From positions 248,001 through 312,000 of the forward strand of contig NZ_JAJHNP010000007.1 in assembly GCF_020819595.1 (NCBI RefSeq): DNA of 64,000 nt, given 5' to 3'. Position 1 is the stretch's first letter. Each line of letters starts with the position of its first letter. The position numbers and the translations under genes are program-made. Of the stretch, positions 57,759 through 64,000 are shown piece after piece. This stretch comes from Streptomyces barringtoniae. Its GTDB lineage: Bacteria; Actinomycetota; Actinomycetes; Streptomycetales; Streptomycetaceae. The notes beneath the pieces are model-generated. The model saw only the letters and a program-made list of their open reading frames with translations. It was not told where the DNA came from and searched no databases.

Positions 57759-59465
57759 TCAGGCCGGCCGGAGTTGGGCGTTGTCGCGGTGCTGGGGGCC
57801 GCGAGGCCCGTAGTCGATGTCCGCGCCGGTGTTGCTGCTGGTCATGACCGCGGCGGGAGCGTCGTAGGGATCCATGACCGCTTCGATGAAGATCAGCGTG
57901 TCGTTGGGCGCGCTGAGGGCCTCGGCCAGGTCCGCGGTGGTCTTGACGACGAACGATCGCGCCGTGGTGTCCGGGCGGAGCACTCTCGGTAGATCCGCGT
58001 AGGCCCAGGTGGCGATGTCGTTGTACTGCTCGGTTTTGCCGAGGTAACCGCGTTCGATGGTGTATCCGCCGTTGTTGATCAGGAAGATCACCGGCTTGTG
58101 GTCGTGCCGGAGGATGGTCGACAGCTCCTGTGCGGTCAGCTGGAATGAGCCGTCGCCCAGGAACAGCAGGTGGCGACGGTCTGGTGCTGCGGTCAGTGTT
58201 CCGAGCAGGGCTGCGACCGAGTAGCCGATCGAGCCCCAGTTGATCGATCCGACGAAGGTGCAGTCCGGTGGCAGCTGCAGGCCGAGGAGGGCGTACGAGG
58301 TGCCGTTGTCGAGGAGGAGCACGTCCCCGGCCCGGAGGTAGTCCTGGATTGCCTGCCAGTACGCGGCCTGCGTCAGGTGGGTGGAGCCGCCTGCGGGGGT
58401 CTTTGCCGCCGTAGCCCCCCGCTGTGGTACGGCGCGGCTCGTGCCGTACGGGACGGTGTCCAGTACGCCGCGGATGACTTCCTGGAGCGTCACCGCCTGA
58501 TAGTTGTCATCGCCGATGTCCACCGAGTGGCTGCGGGCGCGGATCGTGTCGGTGGGCAGCGAAGCGGTGAAGTCGCCCGTGGTCACCTCGATCGGCCGGT
58601 AGCCGATGGAGAGCAGGCAGTCGCTGGACTCGATCGCCGCGCGCACATGCGGCTCGCTGGCCTGACCGTTGTAGATGCCGACGTAATAGGGAAAAGTCTC
58701 GTCGATGACCGCCTTGGCTGTGCTGATCGCTGCTACGGGAAGCTGCATTTTTTCGGCCAGTCCCATGAGGTCGGCTGCCACGCCGAAGCGGTCCGCGTCC
58801 AGATCCACCAGGACCGCCGGTGACTTGGCGGCGGACAGGTGGGCTGCGATTGCGGTGACGCACGACCGCAGCCGTTCGGGGTCGCTGGGCGGTTGCGCGA
58901 GCACCAGCGGGGCCTCGGGAACCTCGATGTCGAGATAGGCGATGTCGGAAGGCAACTCCACGTACACCGGGAGCTTTTCCCGCCACGCGGTGAGAATCAG
59001 TCTGTCGATCTCGGTGACCGCGTTGTGCGGGGTCAGTCGCGCCTGCGCGGCGGTCACCTGCGCGTAGGCGCCGAGGAAGCGGTCCCAGGTGCCGTCGGCC
59101 ATCGTGTGGTGCATCCCCAGGCCGCGATCGATGGACTTGAGCGGTATCGACCCGCAGATACAGACCACTGGCACGTGCTCGCTGTAGGAGCCGGCGACCC
59201 CGTTGATCGCGCTCAGGGCGCCGACGGCGTTCGTCACGAGGAGCGCGCCCATGCCGTTCAGCCGGGCATAGCCGTCGGCTGCGTAGGACGCGTTCAGCTC
59301 ACTGCAGTTGCCGATCCATTGCAGCGTGCCCGTGTCCTGGACCTGCTGCAGCAGTTCGAGGTTGAAGTCACCGGGGACGCCGAAGAGGTGGCCGACACCG
59401 GCCTCCCCCAGACGCCGAAGCAGGAAGTCGCCGATCGTCATCCATCGGCTCGGGCTGGTGGACAT
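57759..59465 (-). CDS. ThDP-dependent 2-keto acid decarboxylase (pyruvate/indolepyruvate type)
   Basis: 568 aa from ATG 59465, with GGAGG upstream; the frame is open further but without support. Catalytic Glu in GNCSELNASYAADGYAR, the paired HH in GMHHTMADG, and the ThDP motif GDGSFQLTAQ...NNGGYTIERG are intact, as in pyruvate, phenylpyruvate and indolepyruvate decarboxylases. It converts a 2-keto acid to aldehyde plus CO2. It converges with the P450 operon. The aldehyde product could feed aldehyde-handling enzymes elsewhere in the window, but there is no operon link. Confidence 0.93.
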   Translation of the reverse strand: MSTSPSRWMTIGDFLLRRLGEAGVGHLFGVPGDFNLELLQQVQDTGTLQWIGNCSELNASYAADGYARLNGMGALLVTNAVGALSAINGVAGSYSEHVPVVCICGSIPLKSIDRGLGMHHTMADGTWDRFLGAYAQVTAAQARLTPHNAVTEIDRLILTAWREKLPVYVELPSDIAYLDIEVPEAPLVLAQPPSDPERLRSCVTAIAAHLSAAKSPAVLVDLDADRFGVAADLMGLAEKMQLPVAAISTAKAVIDETFPYYVGIYNGQASEPHVRAAIESSDCLLSIGYRPIEVTTGDFTASLPTDTIRARSHSVDIGDDNYQAVTLQEVIRGVLDTVPYGTSRAVPQRGATAAKTPAGGSTHLTQAAYWQAIQDYLRAGDVLLLDNGTSYALLGLQLPPDCTFVGSINWGSIGYSVAALLGTLTAAPDRRHLLFLGDGSFQLTAQELSTILRHDHKPVIFLINNGGYTIERGYLGKTEQYNDIATWAYADLPRVLRPDTTARSFVVKTTADLAEALSAPNDTLIFIEAVMDPYDAPAAVMTSSNTGADIDYGPRGPQHRDNAQLRPA

Positions 59466-59735
59466 CGCCTGTGCCTCCGAATCGCCGGTATTATCCCCTC
59501 CGGGCGGGGAGCGGCTTATGTCCATTTTGCGGTGAGGGGTGGTTGGAGGCCTCTGGGGGCTCGTGCTCCCACGCACGGGCGGATCAACCAGGGAATCGCG
59601 GGCGCTCTCGTACCCCGGTCCCTGTGGCGGTGGTCGCCACGCCCTGCGAAAGCTCACTTTGGGGTACTGATGATCGATCCACCAGGGAACCCGCCACAGC
59701 GCCCGCGGCCGCGACTCCGCCCGGCACCGCCAAGA

Positions 59736-59785
59736 GCCGCCACACCCGCCACACCCGCCACACCCGCCACACCCGCAACACCCGA
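59736..59785. repeat. Nine-base tandem repeat
   Basis: CGCCACACC repeated about five times, the last copy with one substitution. It lies in a non-coding stretch (59466-59995) with no other feature seen apart from the decarboxylase promoter region next to 59465. Confidence 0.85.
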
Positions 59786-59995
59786 TCTCTGCGCTTGTTA
59801 TCCACGCAATCCAGCACAGCGCAGCACTTCCACAGCGTCCGCACAGCTTAGGGCTCTGCGCGGGAAGGGCCATGGGCGGTGGTTCAACACCGATACCGAC
59901 TTTGGTTTGTCGAGCAAGCCCAAGGCCCGGCCACGCTGATCTCGGTTCAGCTCAGCTCAAGATCACCTCACGGCCCCTGGGGGCGCGCAGGGGCC

Positions 59996-60070
59996 GTGCC
60001 CGAACTGTTCCGCCGGGTGAAGTTGTCCGGGGTGCTGGAGGACCCGCCGCCTTACCTGCGCCAACGCCGT
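59996..60070 (+). pseudogene. Fragment duplicating the P450 C-terminus
   Basis: The 75 nt translate VPELFRRVKLSGVLEDPPPY, almost the same as the last part of the P450 at 57412-57490, with a handful of base changes and one inserted base near 60053. The rest of the gene is absent. Remnant of a second P450 copy or of a recombination event. Confidence 0.85.
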
Positions 60071-60319
60071 CGAAGGCGGTCAGGTCGGTCTTGGCTTCGA
60101 GGAGCATGGCCGGTGCGGTGCCGAAGCCGCCGTAGGGGTAGCGCCGTGCTGTGGTGCGCTGACGGTGTTGGGAGCGGCGGTGGTGTGGGTGTCGAGGTGT
60201 GGTCCGGCGGCACCGAGGTTCTCGGTGAGGTTGGTCGTGAGCACTGCACTCGGCTCGGTCAAGCGGCCACGAAGCCGACGAGCCGACCGTTCTGCGGTCC
60301 CCTGAGCCGGGATCAGGCA

Positions 60320-60873
60320 TCACTCGCCTGGGGGGCGCTGAGAGAAGGTGGTTCCGACGCTGGTCTGCACCCATGCGTCCGGGAGGGCAGTGGCGAGGGT
60401 GTGCTGGGCGCGCCAGCCGGTGCAGTGACCGGGGACGATCAGCTCGGGCGCGAGTTCGGTGAGCGCGGCCACCGTCGGGGCGATGACCGGTTCGAAGGCG
60501 GGGCCGCTCAGGTGGAAGCCGCCGATGAGGGCCAGCAGTTCGCGGATGCCGGTCAGTCTCATGGCGTGGCGGATGATGTTGACCACTCCGGCGTGGCCGC
60601 ACCCGGTGATGATGACAAGTCCCCGGCCGCGCACGTTGATGACGAGTGCCTGGTCGTCGATGACGGCGGGGTCGTGTCGCCAGCCTTTCCCGTCCCAGGC
60701 TTGGTGTGCCTGCGGCATGCCGTGCTCGAACTCGGTGACGCGGTCCACCTCGCCGGTGATCAGGATGCCGCCGGCCAGCAGCGACGGCTGCCGCCGCTCG
60801 ATCACCTCGAACCCTTCGCGTTCCAAGGCCCCCCGTGACAGCGTGGGCATCTCCAGACGCTGGCCGGCGGGTA
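60320..60873 (-). pseudogene. MBL-fold hydrolase, C-terminal part only
   Basis: Minus-strand codons give LITGEVDRVTEFE, the metal-site region ITGCGHAGVVNIIRH and IGGFHLSGPAFE with VPGHCTG, typical of the MBL group related to dihydropterin-linked phosphate synthases. The N-terminal HxHxDH zinc motif is missing. The 5' break falls exactly where an IS3-type fragment starts on the other strand. Confidence 0.8.
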
Positions 60874-60875
60874 GT

Positions 60876-60986
60876 GCCTGGATCGAGAGGACCTACCATC
60901 GGTGCCGCAGACAAGCCGCACTCGGCCGGCTGACACCCGTCGAATTCGAGGCCGTCATAACCACACCGGCCCTCCAGACCGCGTGA
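60876..60986 (+). pseudogene. IS3-family transposase C-terminal fragment
   Basis: 37 codons reading AWIERTYHRCRRQAALGRLTP and VEFEAVITTPAL, ending at 60986. The TYHRxRRxxALGxLTPxEFE pattern is the standard end of IS3-group transposases. Upstream part lost; abuts the truncated MBL gene. Confidence 0.8.
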
Positions 60987-61066
60987 CTGAACCTGTCACC
61001 CGAACCTGCAGCAGACCCCTCTCACGATGCGGTCTGGCAGTGTCAGCAGCACGAGGTCCGGGGGAC

Positions 61067-61108
61067 ACGACCGGCCAGGTATACACCAAGGACACCGTGG
61101 CCGGTCGT
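61067..61108 (-). terminator. Hairpin after the metallophosphoesterase gene
   Basis: Perfect 11-bp stem (61067-61077 with 61098-61108) and 20-nt loop, 15 nt beyond the stop codon on the minus strand. Confidence 0.6.
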
Positions 61109-61122
61109 CGCGCTCAGCGGGT

Positions 61123-62409
61123 CTACAGCTGTGGCTGCGGCATCCGTTGCCAGCTGAACGGGCCGTAAGTCGAGCCGGTCAGGGCGTAGTTGGCGTTCGG
61201 GTCTGCGGTCAGTCTCAGCCATTCGAGCGGGGTGGTGCTGCCGTGCACCACGATCCGGTGGAAGTTCGAGACGTTGTAGTACGGGTGCTCGTTCCACGCG
61301 TTGTTCCCCGGGTCGTGGGCGCACACGCTGGCGCCGGTGGCCGGGTCCGTCTCGCCGGTGCACGTCGCCGTCGGCGACAGCGGGTTGTCCGAGCGGCGGT
61401 ACAGGTGCGAGTCACCGTTGAGCATCAACACGGGACGGCCGAACTCGGTCGTCTTCGCCGCGACCTCGCTGATGATCGGCTCATAGTTCGTCAGGTGGTC
61501 CTTGGTCTTGCCGTCGAGGTCCCACATGTCCGCCTGCGCCGTGATCACCACTGCCTTGGCGTGCCTGGCCCGCGCGTCGGCGAAGGCGGCATCGAGCCAG
61601 CGGACGTCGGCCGCGGTCCGGTTGGTCCGCTCGTCGGTCTGTGCCTGGGTCGCGGTCGGCACCTTGTACCAGGGGTCGGCGTCGTTGTTCGAGCCGCCCG
61701 GCACGTTGATGGTCGCGAAGACGATGTCGTTCTGCGCCCACATCACGTTCTCGACGTACTGCGCGTCGGCCGGGTGGCTCGGGTCGTAGGCGGTGGCCTG
61801 GGACACCACGTTCAGTGTCCCACTGCCGAGGGTGTGGCCGGGCTGCGCGAAGAAGTCCCGCCGGACTTCGGCGAGGTTGTCCAGCGGGTTGCCACAGTGG
61901 TAGCTGACGCAGTCCGCCGGGTTGGTCGACAGGCCGCTCGCGCCGACGTAGTTGATCGCGCCGGAGGCCGGGTCGTAGAAGCCGCCGCCTTCACCAGGGG
62001 AGGTGAGACTCGACGCCTTGTGGCAGTCGGCCCACTCGTTGTCGCCCGGCGTGTAGACGAGCGGCTTGGTGAAGGTCTGCCACACGGACGCGATCGAGGT
62101 GTCGTAGTCCGCGGTGCAGAACTCCTTGCCCGAGTGGATGTCGCCCACGTGGATGACGTCGCTGAGCGCCGGGTCACTGTTGATGGTGCCGATGAACGCC
62201 GGGCTCTTCTGGTACTGCGAGGTGTCGGGGCTCTGGCCCGCAGGTGCGTACGCCGACTTGCCGTACGGCGAGTCGCCGAACACGGCGAGGGCCAGTGTGC
62301 CGCCGGGGAGAGTGCTGCCGGCCGCCGATGCCGTGCCGGCCGACCCCGCGCTGGAGGCAAGGCCGACGGCGACGAGCGTGACAAGCCCACGCCTTAGCGT
62401 TCGTCTCAA
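61123..62409 (-). CDS. Secreted metallophosphoesterase
   Basis: 428 aa using TTG at 62409, with GAGGGA upstream and a signal peptide directly after (LRRTLRRGLVTLVAVGLASS, Ala-rich cleavage region); the longer ATG frame to 62487 lacks this logic. Metal motifs: AVFGDSPYG, VIHVGDIHSG, TPGDNEW and LNGDSHLY, the calcineurin-like set. No membrane anchor. It could release phosphate from an extracellular ester. No pho box was identified. Confidence 0.88.
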   Translation of the reverse strand: MRRTLRRGLVTLVAVGLASSAGSAGTASAAGSTLPGGTLALAVFGDSPYGKSAYAPAGQSPDTSQYQKSPAFIGTINSDPALSDVIHVGDIHSGKEFCTADYDTSIASVWQTFTKPLVYTPGDNEWADCHKASSLTSPGEGGGFYDPASGAINYVGASGLSTNPADCVSYHCGNPLDNLAEVRRDFFAQPGHTLGSGTLNVVSQATAYDPSHPADAQYVENVMWAQNDIVFATINVPGGSNNDADPWYKVPTATQAQTDERTNRTAADVRWLDAAFADARARHAKAVVITAQADMWDLDGKTKDHLTNYEPIISEVAAKTTEFGRPVLMLNGDSHLYRRSDNPLSPTATCTGETDPATGASVCAHDPGNNAWNEHPYYNVSNFHRIVVHGSTTPLEWLRLTADPNANYALTGSTYGPFSWQRMPQPQL

Positions 62410-62920
62410 GATGCGTCCCTCTTTCAGGTCCGGTTGAGGGGGGCGCTCCAGTGAACTGGAACATCCGGGAGCGCGACATGGCATCAAAGGCGGCCTGGAG
62501 ATGACGAGTAGGCGAAATTCCGGCCGCGCCGGCAGGCGGCCGCATCGCTCCCCGTGTGACTCGGTCGTTGTGGCGTGTGTCGGCCGCTGCCAAGGGAATC
62601 TTGCCCTCGTACAGGGAGCCGGAGACGGTGCGGTCTACCCGTCAGCGCGCACAGGAGGCGACCTGGGGCAGCTCGTCGGCACGCCGGATGCTCACGGCTG
62701 GTCGATGCCCCACTCCGGCCGGCAGAACTGGCAGGGCTCGATGGTCGGGCGGTGAGCTTCTGCCGGGCGACGTAGCTGATCTTGACGGGCCGCGGAGCGA
62801 AGTCCGGAGGCGGGCCACCTCCCTTCACTTTGCGCTGCGGCTGCTGAGGCGGATGCCCGGCACGGGTGTGGGACGTCAGCGAACGACCTTGGCGACTGCA
62901 CAATCCCGACAGCGTCGAGC
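62410..62920. other. Gap between two minus-strand secreted-protein genes
   Basis: 511 nt with no recognisable gene on either strand. The part near 62410-62470 holds the ribosome site and promoter of the metallophosphoesterase gene. Confidence 0.4.
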
Positions 62921-63862
62921 TCAGGCCGGGAAGCCGTAGCCGTAGCCTTGAGCGTCCAGCTGGTTGAGGAGACGGGCGAGCGCCTGCACCGTCTGCGAAC
63001 GGTCACCGCCGCCGTCGTGCATCAAGATGATCGCGCCGGGGCGCAAGTCCTGGTTGATGTTGCGCAGGATGCCGTACACACCCGGGCGCCGCCAGTCGTT
63101 GGCGTCGTCGCTCCAGCCGAGCGACTGCAGGTGGTTGGCGCCGGCTATCCCCCGGATCGTCGGGCTCCAGTCGCCGCCGGGTGCCCGGTAGTACACCAGC
63201 TTCGCGGCGTTTCCGGCGGCGTTGGCTATCTCGCGCTTGGCGTCGATGATCTCGTGGATGTTGTACTCGACCGACTTGCGGTTCTGCTGCTCGTCATGAT
63301 GGACCGAGTGGTCGCACAGCCGGTCCCCGTCCGCGACGATCGCCTTGGTCAGGTACGGGTAGCGCTGGGCGAGCGGCCCGATCTCGCAGAAGGTGGCCTT
63401 CGCGTGGTGCTGAGCGAGGAGTGCGAGTACCTGCGGGGTCCATCGCGGGTCTGGGCCGTCGTCGAAGGTGAGCGCTACGGATTTGGCGCTGCCCTCCACT
63501 CCGTGGCTGACCAGCGCGTCGGAGCCCGTCGGGGCGCTCGGCAGTGGCCCGAAGGTGTTCGCCGAGCCCGGTTGCGAAGCGGGTCCTGACGGCACCGCGG
63601 CGGAGGCTCCATTGCGGCCGGACTGCGTTCCTCCTGCGGCGCGGCCGGATGTCGAGGCGGACGGGGAAGCGTACGAGGGCGAAGGCGCCTGGGACGACGA
63701 GTGCGGCCTGGAAGAGGAGAGCGTCGTCGAGGGAGTCACGCTGCTGGGCGAGCTCTGGGGTGTGTGCCCGCCTGCGTGCTGCCCGCATGCCGTGAGCAGG
63801 GCTCCCGCGATCGCCGCCGTGAGGACGGTTGCCGTCACCACTTTGATTCTGGCCAACGCCAC
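62921..63862 (-). CDS. Polysaccharide deacetylase (NodB domain) lipoprotein
   Basis: 313 aa from GTG 63862, with GGAGGT upstream. Lipobox LLTAC, then a long Ser/Pro/Thr-rich linker (about 30-110) as in cell-wall-tethered enzymes, then a NodB domain: TFDDGPD (catalytic and metal Asp), DHSVHHDE (metal His pair) and LMHDGGG (catalytic His). It deacetylates an N-acetylated wall or surface glycan such as peptidoglycan or chitin fragments. Start of the gene is near the window end; the last 138 nt of the window hold its upstream region. Confidence 0.92.
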   Translation of the reverse strand: MALARIKVVTATVLTAAIAGALLTACGQHAGGHTPQSSPSSVTPSTTLSSSRPHSSSQAPSPSYASPSASTSGRAAGGTQSGRNGASAAVPSGPASQPGSANTFGPLPSAPTGSDALVSHGVEGSAKSVALTFDDGPDPRWTPQVLALLAQHHAKATFCEIGPLAQRYPYLTKAIVADGDRLCDHSVHHDEQQNRKSVEYNIHEIIDAKREIANAAGNAAKLVYYRAPGGDWSPTIRGIAGANHLQSLGWSDDANDWRRPGVYGILRNINQDLRPGAIILMHDGGGDRSQTVQALARLLNQLDAQGYGYGFPA

Positions 63863-64000
63863 AGATCTACCTCCGTCGGCACCACTCGGTGCTCAAATCG
63901 GTGCTGGTACTGGTCACGTCGAGGCAGGGCTGAGCGCAGGCGCGCCGCCGGTCGACGGCACGGCGGCATCCACAGTCGGGGTCCGCCGTGATCTACGTCC

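Noticed and set aside
54678..59465. Biosynthetic gene cluster around the P450 and decarboxylase
   Set aside because: No polyketide, peptide, terpene or other core synthase is present; only a P450 system and a metabolic enzyme.
59736..59785. Possible CRISPR array
   Set aside because: Units are contiguous 9-mers without spacers and there are no cas genes.

Overview
The window is high-GC DNA with strong third-position GC bias, GTG/TTG starts, Streptomyces-type lipoproteins, a mycothiol-dependent-enzyme homologue and a SpoIIE/PP2C-type regulator. This points to a filamentous actinomycete of the Streptomycetales (Streptomyces or a close relative). The density of transposase fragments and broken genes from about 18.8 kb onward suggests an accessory region, such as a chromosome arm, rather than the conserved core. 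No tRNA, rRNA, CRISPR array or recognisable prophage was seen.

Region 1 (1-18741) is a coherent saccharolytic locus. It encodes four GH87-type secreted glucanases (alpha-1,3-glucanase/mycodextranase family), three of them large and decorated with discoidin (F5/8 type C), CBM6/35-like, FN3, CARDB and Hydin-like modules. Around them lie a LacI repressor, a complete ABC sugar importer (lipoprotein binding protein plus two permeases, no ATPase, as is usual when MsiK is shared) and an intracellular GH13 alpha-glucosidase. The simplest reading is capture, cleavage, import and intracellular hydrolysis of an alpha-1,3-glucan such as fungal wall glucan, nigeran or bacterial mutan. The facing 3' ends of two glucanase genes form a large inverted repeat encoding nearly the same discoidin module.

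Region 2 (18.8-24.6 kb) has two IS graveyards flanking a bacterial nitric oxide synthase and a flavohaemoglobin-type globin/reductase, a possible split arginine-to-NO-to-nitrate module.

Region 3 (25-36 kb) has an SDR, an alpha/beta hydrolase and a TetR regulator with two matching palindromic operators, then a run of decayed genes (an FMN reductase with two internal deletions, a DM13 stub, half an MFS transporter, an IS110 remnant). These are interleaved with intact genes: a coiled-coil protein, an alpha/beta hydrolase, an HxlR/quinone-oxidoreductase divergent pair and an acetate-type transporter.

Region 4 (36.8-52.7 kb) is small-molecule metabolism: SRPBCC plus aldo/keto reductase, an SDR, an NAD-malic enzyme/class II fumarase operon with translational overlap, a frameshifted AraC regulator, a divergent zinc alcohol dehydrogenase and aldehyde dehydrogenase followed by a 3-hydroxyisobutyrate-dehydrogenase-like protein and a maleylpyruvate-isomerase-like protein, a secreted alpha/beta hydrolase, a PEBP protein and a DJ-1/PfpI protein.

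Region 5 (52.9-64 kb) has a doubly broken PP2C/GAF/ATPase regulator, a complete three-gene class I P450 system ([3Fe-4S] ferredoxin, ferredoxin reductase, P450), a ThDP-dependent 2-keto acid decarboxylase, a short second copy of the P450 C-terminus, an MBL hydrolase cut by an IS3-type fragment, a secreted metallophosphoesterase and a lipoprotein polysaccharide deacetylase. All family calls come from reading motifs; no database search was possible.
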